Below the pieces are notes generated by a model. It was not told the DNA's origin. It saw only the letters and a list, made by a program, of their open reading frames with translations, and made no database searches. The translations under genes and the position numbers were made by a program. From positions 27,563,001-27,627,000 of the forward strand of contig NC_084891.1 of NCBI RefSeq assembly GCF_958979055.1: DNA of 64,000 nucleotides, given 5' to 3'. This DNA is from Alnus glutinosa (lineage: Eukaryota > Streptophyta > Magnoliopsida > Fagales > Betulaceae). Positions 10,054-22,665 of this stretch are shown here, piece after piece (the stretch's first letter is position 1; each line of letters begins with the position of its first letter).

Positions 10054-11228
10054 AAAAAAGAGGCTAGGCCATGACCTAGCCACAACGGTGGCCGGGTATG
10101 ACCTGGTCGCAGTGGCTGGGAACAACCTAGCCGCGGCCATGGCTGCCTGGCTGGGTAACCCAGCACGGTGGTTGTACACGACCCAGCTATGGCTGCGGTT
10201 GGGTTCTCACCCAGCCACCATTGTGCTGGGCATGACCTAGCCTTTTTTTTTTTTTTTTTATTTAAAAAATAATAATTATAGGAGGGGCGTAATTATATTT
10301 TCATATCATTTTTGTTATTTATTTGATGGAAAAATAGACAAAAGTCTTGAATTTAAAATAATCATAAACTCAGGTCTTAAATTTGCAAATTGGAAACTGA
10401 GGTTTAAAAGTCAAAATCAGATAAAGCACTGGGGGTTCCATTATATTTTCCCAAAAAGCAATTAGGAGAGAAGTAACCATGTGTTGACTGTTTTGTCAAA
10501 TGCATAAAACACTCATAGTTCAACACATGGATTCGGAAAGTATCGAAGTTACTGGCAGTGATGAGAATCGTGTCCTCACGTGTCTGATATTTAAACTCCT
10601 TCTAAGTGTCCTACAAAGCATTGGTGTTACTGTTTGTTAAATATTGTATTACGTGAGAAGTTTAGTATGCAAATTGCATGACTTTCCCTCTTATATCCTA
10701 GATAAACTCCCCTCTGCATTAAAGAGTAAGGAAGGAGTTGGAGAAAGAGAAACAAGTGTCTAATAAATATAACAGCATTGTGGTTACAATCTTCTTATGA
10801 TTATAGATATTATGTAATTTTCCACAAGTCGCTACAAAAGTATATTTTGTGGATGTTACAATCTCCAATAACTGAAGGCCTTGGTCTGTGCTGGATACTT
10901 GCTGAATGGCAGAACCATAGTCTGTTGCATGAGTAGAAAGCGCATACTTTTCCATTTTCTGCTTTGTTTTGTGTATGTGGTTTCCGGTTGGCAGTTTTGT
11001 AGCTTCTTGCTCATGGAGATAGCTTTAGATGGCAGAGGATATCGCCCTTTGTTTCTTTTTCTTACTTGCTCTGTGTCACTGTGTGTGTGTGTTTGTAGAT
11101 AAGTGAGAATTCTCTTTTGATAATTCATGAAACCGAATTCGGTTTCATAATTGATAATGATTTAAATTCTAATGCTACCAATGTGACTTTTCTTTCAGCC
11201 AAGGAAAGCAGAAGAGAAGAAGCAGTAA
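8505..11228 (+). CDS. Mitochondrial large-subunit ribosomal protein mL53 (Arabidopsis At5g39800-like)
   Basis: A two-exon gene: exon 1 8505-8861 (119 codons, phase 0, donor AAG|gtgcgg) and exon 2 11199-11228 (CCAAGGAAAG...TAA after tttcag), giving 128 residues. The protein begins MLKFLSRVRIEFNALDPR and ends PRKAEEKKQ, very close to the plant mitoribosomal protein known as mL53, a small thioredoxin-like-fold protein of the mitochondrial large subunit. This start was chosen because the family begins MLKFLS; an in-frame upstream start at 8484 would add unrelated residues. The basic, aromatic N-terminus may serve in import. The 2.3-kb intron holds a foldback transposon (9837-10453). The upstream neighbour is the divergent tRNA-Phe/MRP RNA unit. 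Confidence 0.88.
9837..10453. mobile_element. Foldback (long-TIR) element with GC-rich core, inside mL53 intron
   Basis: The arms 9837-10000 and 10280-10453 are imperfect inverted copies. The left arm's 'atggaacccc..tgctttacctgattttgac' is matched in reverse by the right arm's 'gtcaaaatcagataaagcactgggggttcca'. The arms read towards an AT dinucleotide run (10004-10038) and poly-T. The core (10060-10245) is GC-rich and made of diverged repeats of a 'tgacctagcc' / 'tggctggg' type unit. No transposase is present, so this is a non-autonomous element. Confidence 0.8.
10004..10038. repeat. (AT)n microsatellite
   Basis: An uninterrupted TA dinucleotide run inside the foldback element, followed by a T-run. 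It is probably a hypervariable site. Confidence 0.9.
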
Positions 11229-13100
11229 CTGTATCTTGTCTGATCTACAATCTACTTGTTGCTTGGGATCATTATGGAGAGTTGTCAGATTTGCTACACT
11301 GTAATTGAACATTTCATTTTTTATAAGAAAATGCCGCACGTGAGACAGGATTTTGAACTATGCCTTGTTTTGTACTGATAGCATGTTTGTTGTGCTTCAC
11401 CATGGAGGCATTGGGTGTGTCGGGTTGATTTAATTGAATCCTTGCTGCATGATTTTGTGGATGTTTATAAATCTTTTTACTTCTTTTATTCATCCTTTTA
11501 TGGTCGTCAAATGAAAGAGTTTTGGCATGCATGATGGGGCAGGTAAAAGCATGGAACAAATAGCTATAGCAGAGAAACATCGATTAAATTTAGAGCTACG
11601 ACTCACAGTAGCCTCACCAAAATGTACATTCAAAGGAAACTCAATTTGTGTCCTTGAAACACGATACAGAAGGCCCAGTGATCAGCTGGCTTGCAGCAAG
11701 TCTTGTTTCCGAAGAATCCGAAGGGTGAGGCAATGGCCCATTTTGTGGGGAGATAGACTAAAGAGAGAGCGCGGATAGATTTTGTTATGAGAAATGCTAA
11801 AAACCATCCCTTCATCCCCCCTTCATTCCCCCATTTTCATTAAACAAATTGATTTTAATGAAAAAGTAGTCCCTGACTACTTTTTCATTAAAATCAATTT
11901 GTTTAATGAAAAGGGATGATGAGAGGGGGATGAAGGGTGCATGTGTAGCACCCCTCTTTTGTTCTAGTCCAATCAAAACACACTTTCATACCTGAATTAA
12001 CCTAGAATTTAGGCACCGTTTGTTAATGCTTTTTAGATTGTGTTTTTTTTTGTTTTGTTTGAATAACGTGTTTGGTATGATATAAATATGAAAATAAGTT
12101 TGAGTGTTTTGTGAGGATTTTGTGTTTTGAATTGTTTTTTTTTTTTTAATGTTTTTGTTTTGATTATAATAAAAAAAAAAAAAAAAAAAGGAAAATGAAA
12201 ATGTTCAAACGGAGTTGTAGACCATTAGTTCCAAGTCTCTGATTCCATTATCCTCTATAAGTTCAGGTATTAGTTTAGTTTTATCTTCCTTTCACAGCTG
12301 GAATGGTTTGAAAGTGTCTTGTAATGCTAACTTTCGGACATATTGTTTAGATAAATGGGTCGCTTCTAATTATGTTTTTGAAAGCATTCCCATAGGATTT
12401 TCTATCTTCTCTCCCATTAGGATCAGAAGCGAGAAAGATTTAATCTTGTAACCCTTTTTTTCATATTTAATTAAAAAAAAAAAAAAGAAAGAACGCGCGC
12501 ATTAAACCCTTAGCTTTGGAATGTAGTCTTTGGAATTAGGCTAAGTTTTTCTTCAAATTGGGAATAAAGTTCCTCTAGTTCAAGCACGATGCATGTAAAA
12601 CTTAAGAATGTAATTGAAAATCACGTGTTCTAAGAACATATGCCAATTTAATAGGTTGGTGGGAAAAACTCTTCTTCAAAATTATTTTGGACCTTGAGGT
12701 GTGGTACTTTTTTGTTTGTTTGTTTGTAACAAATCCAATGAATCTTAAACGTACGATCTCACTTCTCATCCTGTGCTTTTGGGAAGAGATCCTAATGTAT
12801 TGGTAAATGCTTTTTCTTTTCTTTTATTTTTTCCTTTTAAAATCTGATTATACACTAGTGCTGAAACTCTGGTCGAGGGCTGTGCCGAAACTCAGATTGG
12901 GTGTGAGATTTATGGGGATCAAGATTGTTCTGTCCATATTTGACCGAAGAAAAACCGATTGTTCTCTCGTCTTCCCACCCCGAACAACCAAAACAAAAAA
13001 ACAGAAACAGTACTCGGACACTTTTACTATGCACACAACAACAAAAGGAAAGTTTCCAGTCCTCATACTTCCTAAACTAGATATGGACAATTTAGCCCTA
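11229..13100. other. Intergenic DNA between mL53 and the TLDc gene
   Basis: The two genes converge here. The interval holds both 3' UTRs, the perfect-arm hairpin element at 11789-11955, T- and A-runs near 12136-12190 and 12470-12485, and no recognisable gene. Short ORFs at 11527 and 12807 have no family resemblance. Confidence 0.5.
11789..11955. mobile_element. Short MITE forming a near-perfect hairpin
   Basis: The centre is a perfect inverted repeat with 37-bp arms (11834-11870 and 11876-11912) around a 5-base loop CCCTG. Outer, less perfect arms extend to about 11789 ('gagaaatgcta') and 11955 ('tgtagcacccctc'). The 'GAGAAATGCTA' type of end is shared with other short elements in this window (for example 60863-61048). 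It has no coding capacity. An RNA copy would be an almost uninterrupted double strand. Confidence 0.8.
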
Positions 13101-13344
13101 CAAGGCCATGGACATAAGCACAATACAATGCAATTGCAGCCGTAGAATACATTTGCATAATATAAAACCTACAACACTTTGGTTAGTTTCACCCTTCAAA
13201 TTTTCTTTCCGGCCGCTTCCGAGCAACAGTACGAGACTCAAGAAAATCATTTGCCTAATTGACCTCCTCTAAATATTGATAGCACCCTAAGCAGCCAAAA
13301 GTAAAATAAGGCATTTGGATTATGCCTAAACCTGAAAGTTTAAT

Positions 13345-16300
13345 TTAGCGATCTTCCCGTCGAACTGCATTAGGATCAGAGACCATGTCCATCATCATCT
13401 TCTCAGGTGAATCATCCCAACTTGCAAATGTTTTCAAGTCAACCTGCAAGAGGAGTGAAGGAACGTAATATCAATGCCATTTACATTCAACTTTCAAATA
13501 CAAAATTCAACAGCATACAAATCGATCTAGATAGGTTACCTTTCGTCTTTGCTCGGTGAAAAGCTCTTCTCTCTTCTTATATGAATTTTGCAATTCCTTC
13601 TTCCCTCTCCCACCGAGTCCCGAAACTTCCACTTCTGAAATCAACGCTTCAACAGGTAGGAACCCCTGAAATACACCAATCCACTTTAAACTTACAGTGT
13701 GAAGCTTTTCAAGTGGTTAAGTGGTAGATCACATAGCTTCCAAGACCACATTTCTTTAGTGAATTCCTATTTAACCTCCCTACTGTGCCTGATAGGATAT
13801 GTTAGCTTTATCATATCAGTCCACAGAGGAAAATATCAGATCAGATATTGAAACTAATCACAACAGCATGGAGAAGTAGTCAAATTTATCGCAAACACAT
13901 AAATACAGATAGAAATAAAGGAAAACAAAATGGTAGATACATCAGACATGGTGGAAACATAATGTCAATAGAGTATGAAAAACAAAATAAAAAATATCGA
14001 TTTTGTTCTTTCATGAAAGAAATAACAGAAAAACTAGCAATTTTAGATTCAGTGTAATTATCTGCAATAACTAAGTACCGATACTTGACTCTACTGCAAT
14101 ATTGGTTTCAAAACCCTCAAGCTAGGGCAACAAGTCATTGCAACATTGCAACTATACCTGATCTGGGAAGAGGGAACCAGGATGGTAGGTTTTGTCAGTG
14201 GCATGATGGCGAATGGTAACTCTAGAAAAATCTTCATCAACAAAGATTCTCTCATTTCCCATGGTTCCTCCAAAAGCAATTCCCACGGGCTTTTTCCGTG
14301 GCTCATATATTTTACCAGTAGGATGCAAGTGACTGTATACAAAGTTCTTTTCCTTCCCTGTCAATCATTACATATGTAATTGGACACAAGAAATTTAGCA
14401 GGAAGAAAATGAGAAAGAAAATGATCCCCCTTTCCCCCCCCCCCACTCTATGTTACATACCGGTAGATGAAAACACATGGAAGACTGGACTTATAGCATA
14501 TAGGCTTCCTGAGCTTCCGTAGAACAGATCCTTATTTTCAAAACCATTCTGCATGATTGCACCTATGATCCATTTCCTAACATTGGTACTACCCTCATGA
14601 GCATCTCCTGTACTTGCAGAAACCAACATTAGCAATGGACCCCTGTATCCTTCAATATTAGACCAGAATCTGTTCAAGCCTCTCCCGTGAAGAGATGACC
14701 TACAAAGTAGTAGCCAATAAATGCTAAAGAAGCAATTCTACATTGCATTTGCATCTTAAAAATAATAAAAGACGATATCCTAGTCAACTTAACAATTGTA
14801 ACTCTCATTTGAATGAATTGTTTAGCAAAGAAAATAATAAGATTAAGTTTAAGAAAGAAAACAATAAGATTAAACAATTCTAAATATGCATTTGCATCTA
14901 AAGAAGTGTGAAGGACGAGGTGTTTAGCATACCTACACAAAAGCCATATAATGGGTGTTATAGAATAAACAATTTTCCATGAAGTTATAGCCACAAAATG
15001 TGGAATGAGAGTATAATATGGCAATAAGCACCACGAGCAATAATAACAAAATTTTAGCAGGAGCTAAAAAAACTCAGGTTCTAAGGTTAATCATGAAATC
15101 TGTGAGTAGCAGGTGGTTGTTTGTTGTTTCCAGTTGCATGCTCCTAGAATAAACAGAAAATCAAAATCTGAAGTCCTATAAGGCTGGAAAAAAAAAAAAC
15201 CGTGTATCTATCAATTCCAATTTCAGTTGGACAGACGTTTGCTTATTTGACAGAATCTGGACAAGCAAGACAATATAAGTAACATCTCAGGCAAGACAAG
15301 ATTATCAGGTAAGATAACAAACTGATAAAGAAGGTTATCATCTGTTGCATCGTCATCGCTTGCAAAGCATACTCGTGAGATCTCTTCACTTATAGTACTT
15401 CTCAGTGTGAGGGAAATTGCCCATGCCCTTCCACAGGTTAAAAGATTAGAATGGCATGCCTTAGTTGAGGAAATCTCTCCTACTGATGTAATTGAAGAAG
15501 CACATTCATCCTGAAATAGATTAAGAAAAACCATTGGTCCAAGGACCCCCTCCAACCAAATGAAATGATTTTTTTTTCCCATAATCATCATACTGTAGAA
15601 AGCTCATCAGATATAATTTGGGTTAAAAGTATGAGAGTGGCAATTGACATAAACAGCTTGGTTGTATTGACATCTCACAACCCCAAGGAGTAGCATATGT
15701 GGCTACAAACCACACCTCATGAAGTGGAGATCACTGGTTCGAATTTCTTCATCCCCCTTCCTTTGGACCAAACGCTCACACATCCAAAACCAAAAAAGTA
15801 TTGACATCTTATTACCAATTGAATTATTTGTGTTGTATTTATGAAGGTTGACGAGGAAAATTACAATATGGAATTAACATAAAAAAGAAAGCGAGCATCA
15901 AAATATTGTATTGTACATAAAAGCATAGTGCTGGTAGCAAGTGCCAAAAGCATAAATAAACTCAAAATCTTGACGGCACTTGCAGTTTAGAGAAACTAAT
16001 AAAATCTTCAGTCAGCTTAACAGTGAGCAAATCATCATATACACAATGCAAAGCAGATTGATCACATAAGATGCACATCGATGATGTATATGCATAGTGA
16101 GCAAATCTATATAAACAAATCTACTGCAGATAGATGCAAGCCAACATGATGATATTGAAATTAGGGTTTAATGGACCTGTGCAGGTTCGAAGAAAGAAAT
16201 TTAATACCTCTGGATTGAGAAAGTTTTGTAGTCTTGCATGGACAAATTGTGTAAAGCAATCTGGGAGGCTCGGCACTGTTTTAAAGGCCCATGTCAGAAA

Positions 16301-17222
16301 CTTTCCCACGGGAAGTTGAACGTCCAACCCTAAGACATCACAATGCCACACATTCAAGCCACTGCTAACTTCAGCACACGAGGTGACAGCTGATAATACC
16401 AGATGACTAATCTCCGGCAGACATAAATTTGCTTTTGCCTTGGAAATTCTCAACATTCTAACATTCCACGACATAGTCCAACACAGCCAAAGAAGCATAA
16501 GCACGTCGTTGGCCAAGACCGACCCATTTATCTTACAGTCAGCATCATCAGACTCAAACTCCAGTTTCAAAGGAAGACCCGATTTTGCCACTGTCGCAGC
16601 ATACACCCTGAGCAGTGTATTAAGCGACATTGTCGCTGACATCCTTCCACAGCACTTATTATACCCTCTCACAAACTCAACCCAACTGACTCCCCCTTCC
16701 TCGGGCACGAAAAATAGGTCAGCGATCGACGAGCCCAGATTATCCAACAACAAAGGGAAGGAATTGGGTATCTCCGGTGCTTCAGAGACTAGGTTTTCAT
16801 AAGTTAAGCAGAAGCATTGCTACAAACCATTAACTTTTTATATCAGAGTGAAAAAGCTGACAATATGTATACAGATTGACAAAGAAAACTAGAAATTTGA
16901 AACTTTCAGCTAAACCGAGAGCGTAACACACAATAATTCGGCTTTCTTGGCGAGAATTATCGCATTAAGAATGAAGATTGAGGCATAGAATAGGGAATTG
17001 AATTCAATAATAAGGGTTTCTGAATATAGAAAATTGAAACTCGAATGTCCTAGGGTGATTGAGTACCTGTAGGGTTCTGATGGGAACTGCATTTGTTTGA
17101 GGATCGGCAAGTCTGGAGAAAGATTTCCGTAGCATAGGAAGAGCTCCCATGGAAGCCGCTAGGGATTCGACCTCTCGTTGTTCCGTCGAAACCTTCTGCT
17201 CCGTCGAACTCGACGCTCCCAT
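13345..17222 (-). CDS. TLDc-domain protein (Arabidopsis At5g06260-like)
   Basis: Seven exons on the minus strand keep one frame: 17067-17222, 16208-16819, 15323-15510, 14461-14699, 14158-14357, 13540-13665 and 13345-13443. Together they give 1620 nt, 539 residues. The start MGASSSTEQKVST carries an N-myristoylation-type Gly2. Residues ~55-255 (QCFCLTYENLVSEAPEIP...) form the plant-specific N-terminal part. The TLDc domain runs from about residue 280 (LLTCGRAWAISLTLRSTISEE) through RFWSNIEGYRGPLLMLVSAS, KDLFYGSSGSLYAISPVFHVF and IAFGGTMGNERIFVDEDFS. A charged C-terminal tail ends DPNAVRREDR. TLDc proteins are linked in other organisms to oxidative-stress protection and V-ATPase regulation; the plant role is not settled. 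It diverges from the ATP synthase e gene, with 364 bp between the ATGs. Confidence 0.92.
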
Positions 17223-17586
17223 TCTCGCTGCAATTTTCGAATTTTTTCTTGCGATTTTTCTTTTCTGACCGCCACCGTTTGTTTCGCAACGACGTCGACG
17301 CTTTCCGATACGCACCGTTTTCGACAAAAGAGACCTCGCGGTTGGGCTTATACGAAGCACTTGGTTTTCTGGGCTGGGTCAAAAGGTACGGCCCAATGAT
17401 CGCAACTAAACCGGTGAGATCCGGATCCACATGCTCTTCAACCTGACCCGACCCTACACAAACGAGCTTCACATAGGAATAGGAAGCTCAAGAGAGAAGA
17501 CGCATCCGCAAATTGGGACCTTCCGATCTGATTAGGGTTTTAGCACCGGCACCCTGCAAGTTGAGCCATTCCTGGCCTGAGATCCG
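17223..17586. promoter_or_regulatory. Divergent promoter shared by TLDc gene and ATP synthase e gene
   Basis: The two start codons are 364 bp apart on opposite strands. The interval contains TGGGCT at about 17343 and 17371 and GGCCCA at about 17391. These are site II-type motifs (TGGGCY), which in plants are enriched at promoters of mitochondrial and translation genes and bind TCP factors. A telo-box-like TTAGGGTTT lies at 17532-17540 in the plus-strand leader. The stretch 17484-17553 recurs, partly deleted, at 27025-27084. No TATA box was recognised. Confidence 0.6.
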
Positions 17587-17803
17587 ATGGCGCCACCTCC
17601 AGGACCGTATTCTGGAACGAGCACTCTTGCCCTGGTACTTCTTTTTCACTACCTTTTTCAGTCTTTATCAAAATCTCTTTTCCTTAGAATCTGGTATCCT
17701 TCCTGTTTGGATGCTGAGAAAAATCTATATTGGAAAGTTTGTGGTGTTGTGTGTTAGGTTCAGTTGAATTTTAGAGAACAGAAAAATCTAAGATTCAGAA
17801 TGT

Positions 17804-17837
<34 letters not shown>

Positions 17838-20800
17838 TCTTCTTCTTCTTTTTTTTTTTTTTTCTTTTTTGTAGGTGGCTCGTGCATCAGCCTTCACTTT
17901 TGGTGTGGTATATGGAAGCGTGAAGCTTAAGATTCTCAAGGTAATTTCTCCATCGAATGCTGTTTAATACTTTCTGAATTCTCCATCGAATTGTAATTTC
18001 ATCACTATAATATGTATTTTCTGCCCTTTTGATGTTGGTTATTGGTCTTTTAATTCTTAAAAACTAGCATTATAAATCTAAAACTTTATTGATATATTTC
18101 TTAATTAATGCATCCGTGTATTGTATTCTAGATTTTCAAAAAACTAATGTAAAATCCTGCTCAAGTGAGCTGATTGTCTGTGGTACGTAATAGATATGAC
18201 TCTTAATCTAGTAAGTAATAAAGTTAGGAGCTGATGCTTGCTCAAGGGTGTTTCCCCTTCATGAAATAATTTATAGCAAATTACTTTTGATAAGTTAAAT
18301 CTGAAAGATAATTGAATCCAGCAAATTACTACGGGTATCAATATAGAGATTCTTAGAAAAGGATGCTCTGAAGAGTGAAGATAGTACAATCTATACTCTT
18401 AAAAAGTAAATCAAGCTCTTCTAGAGACTTCAAAGCGAGACAAGAAAAAAATTAATTTCGTTATTTATGGATTTTTTTTTATTAGTAATAAACTGGTTAT
18501 ATTAAAAGCGTAAGGCGCTCCAAATACACCAAAAGTACACAAGAGAAAGCACTTAACTAAAAATTGAAAAACGAACAAAAAAATCGCCAAAGCTAAGCGA
18601 CAAAGGGGACACAAAAGCCACTGTCCAAATATTTTTTTTTTGATAAGTAAGAGAATTTTATTAAAAAACACAAAGCGCAATCAAGTATACAGGGGGTATA
18701 CAAGAGAGACAATTAAGAAGAAGAAGAAAGCAATACAAGGAAATCGTTATAACTAATCCCTAGAGGTGCGAGATACGCAGCCGTCCAGGAGTACAAAGAG
18801 TGAATAAAAAAGGAAATGAGCTCCTCTATGGTTCTTTCTTTGTCCTCAAACTGTCTATCGTTGCGCTCCATCCACAAGCACCACATAAGACAACAAGGAA
18901 CCATTTTCCACACGACCGCGCTTCGGGAGCGTCCCCCCGGCCACCAACAGGCAAATAAGTCTATCACCCGAAAAGGCATCACCCAAGACAGACCGAAGCG
19001 ATTAAGAATGACATACCAAAGAGCGCGTGCAACCTCGCAATGAAGAAGAAGGTGATCCACAGTCTCCCCGGTCATTTTACACATGCAACATCTATCAATC
19101 ACAATGACACGCTTCTTTCTGAGATTGTCCAAGGTGAGGATTTTCCCTAGCGCTGCCGTCCAAGCGAAGAAGGCCACTTTCAATGGAGCCTTGGTCCTCC
19201 AAAGATACAAAGCATGTAAAAATGAAGTTAAAATATCCTCTAAGAACCTCTCCAAATCTTTGAAACACCTATTATTTTATTCATTCCAAACACACCAAAG
19301 AATGCATGTCGGCACCATCTTCCAAATCGCGGCTCTCCTCGGCCTTCCAGACGTCCACCAACAAGCAAACAAGTCAAGGACTCGCCTAGGCATAACCCAA
19401 GACAAACCAAAACGAGTAAAGATACACTCCACAGAGCGTAAGCCATATCGTAGTGAAGTAGAAGATGATCCACTGACTCCCCGTTCTACTTGCACATGCA
19501 ACATCTATCCACCAAAATAACATGCTTCCTAAGGTTATCCATAGTAAGGATCTTATCTAGAGCCGCCGACCACGCAAAAAAAGCCTTCCGCGCCACACAC
19601 TTTTCCAAGGAAAGTAACTCCCCACAGAGCAAGCCAAAGAGTTAAAGGAAAACCTGACTATGAACAAGCTTTTCTTGGAGGAGACCCACCACAACCTATC
19701 TTCACTACATCTTTTGACAATGATTGAGTGCAATACCTGGAAAGCATCCACTTCTCAGTCATGCGCTTCTCTAGAAAAGTACATGCTCCTGGTTCCACTG
19801 ATTAGAATCACCCAAGAGCTCCAAATTATCCGCAGCAAAAGCATCCTTCGCACAAGCAATCCCAAATAAAACAAGAAAAGCTTCCTTAAGAACTGTATCC
19901 CCACACCACATATCATGCCAAAATTTGGTCCTAGTCCTAGTCCTAGTCCCAGTCCCATCTCCCACCTCAAATCTAGAAAGGCCTAAGAATTTCTCCCACC
20001 CTTTCCTGAAGTTCTTCCACAACCCCACCCCAAAGGCATATGCAGGCTCTAAAGAGCACCAACCTCCCCATAAACTGTCAAACTTGGAGTCCACCACAAT
20101 TCTCCACCAAGCTTCCCCCTCAATCCCATAACGCCACAACCATTTGCCTAACAAAGCCTGATTGAACTTCACCAAATTTCTGATACCCAGCCCACCTTCT
20201 GAAATTGGGTTACAAACTTTAGACCAACTCACCAAGTGATATTTGAACTCATCACCAATCCCTCCCCATAAAAAGTCTCGTTATAGCTTCTCAATGCGGG
20301 CACCTACACTTGCCGAGAGAGGAAAAAGAGACAAAAAATACGTGTGTAGGTTGGCAAGGGTACTCTTGATAAGAGTAACTCTACCTCCCTTGGAAAGGTA
20401 TAACCTTTTTCCGGCTGGCCAATCGACGTTCAATCTTATCGATAACACCGTTCCAAATATGAATAGATTTATAGGAAGCCCCCAATGGAAGACCTAGATA
20501 CTTCACCGGCAGAGTGGCAACCCCACACCCTAAGATATCACCTAAGCTTTCCACTTGATCTACATCGCTCACAGGAATTAATTATGACTTGGCCAAATTA
20601 ACCTTCAAGCCCAAGGCATCTTCAAACAGAAGAAATAGACTTCTAAGATGGCACAACTTGGAAGGACGAGCATTGCAAAAAATCAAAGTATCATTTGCAA
20701 ACAACAAAAATGAGGAAGTAGCATTGCCAACTATGAAGCCTTCAAGAAGGCCCCCACTAACCGCCGCAAAAATCATTCGACTTGGAGCCTCCATCACAAA

Positions 20801-22608
20801 CACAAACAACATGGGTGAGAGAGGGTCCCCTTGTCTCAACCCACGAGAGCTACTGAAAAAACCATTAAGAGAACCATTTACCAATACTGAGAATCTCACA
20901 GAGGAGATACAATAAGCTATCCAAGAGCACCATTTTCCCTGAAAACCGCACCTCCTCAGTACATACAAAAGAAAATCCCAATTAACATGATCATAAGCTT
21001 TTTTCAGATCCATTTTACACATGACGCCAGGCTCCCCAGATCTTAATCTACTATCAAGACACTCATTTGCAATAAGGATCAAATCAAGAATTTGTCCCCC
21101 CTTGACAAAGGCGCTTTGAGATTTGGAAATGACCTTCTCCAAAACCATCTTCAATCTATTTGCTAAGACTTTAGCAATGATTTTGTAAATTCCACCCACA
21201 AGACTAATAGGCCGAAAATCTTTGAGAGCAATGGCACTTGAAACTTTCGGAATGAGCGAAATGAACGAAGCATTGAGGCTCTTTTCAAAAACTCCTCCAT
21301 CATGAAAATCCTGAAACACCTCCATAATGTCCCCCCTCAAAACATCTTAGCACACTTTGAAGAAGGCCATAGAAAAAGCCATTAGGACCCGGCGCCTTAT
21401 CTCCAACCATAGCTGACACTACCTTCTAACCTCCTCCTCCTCAAAAACTCTCTCCAACCAACTAGCCACAACTTCCAAAATAGAATCAAAGGAGATACCA
21501 TCCACCGAAGGCCTCCACCTACACTGCTCAATAAAAAGCTTTTGGTAGAACTTGACGATGTGTACGCCAATTTCTGTCTGATTAGAGGATTGAGTGTCGC
21601 CAATCAATAAGGAGTCCAAAGAATTGTACCTTCTATTTGAGTTTGCCATGGAATGAAAAAATTTAGTGCACTTATCACCTTCCTTTAACCACAACACCCT
21701 AGATTTCTGTCTCCAACTCACCTCCTCCATAAGAGAATGCTTCTCTAAATCTCTGACAACCTCAGCCTTTCTCAAAATCTCTTCCTCCCATAAGGCCCTA
21801 CTTTCTTCAATAACATCGAAGGCCTAAAGATCTTCAATAAGCTTCCTCTTGTTACTCTCTACGTTGCCAAACACCTCTTCATTCCATTTCTTCAAATCCA
21901 GCTTCAAAGCCTTAAGCTTACGGGCTAAAACAAAACTAGGTGAACCTTGGAATGAATAAGAATCCCACCATTTACGGATATTGTATTCCATATGTATCCT
22001 AGTTTATCCGATATGGATATGTATCAAATACAGATACAACAACTATTTTGAATTATTCCTGCTTCCTAGCTTGTTAATTGATTGTAGAATAACATTTCAT
22101 TTCTGACTGCTCTTTGTATGGGGCTACAAACTCAAAACATCACAAGAAAATATGAGCATTAATTGAACTTAAAAATCCGATAATTTAAAGGCTTGAAGTC
22201 TTATTCCTTTTGACCAATCAACAAGATTAACACGTTTCTATACATTATGTATATTCATCAGGTCCAACTTTTCCATGGCAAACTCAATATTCATTGCATT
22301 CTAAATATCATCTATTTATTGGAGGGTATAGGTGATATAGATATGGTGGATTTTTGCTTGAAGCTGAAAGTAAATGATAACAATTTGATGTGTTAATATA
22401 AAAAAGCATGTGCATGTCAAAGAGAGCAAATAACGGTGAAGAAGAAAAGAGATAGAATCATTTTGACACAGTCAACCCATCGTCCAAATAACTGTCTCAA
22501 TAAGTATGAAATATGAATGCAGTTTGATATTTTAGGAGATACATATAATGGTAATTTCTGTGCATAAGGTGTGACCTGTTAGAGCTAGTAACAGTTGGTA
22601 ACAGATAC

Positions 22609-22665
<57 letters not shown>

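Noticed and set aside
19925-20915. Plus-strand ORFs at 19925, 20243 and 20589
   Set aside because: They are shadows of the minus-strand LINE reverse transcriptase and thumb regions.
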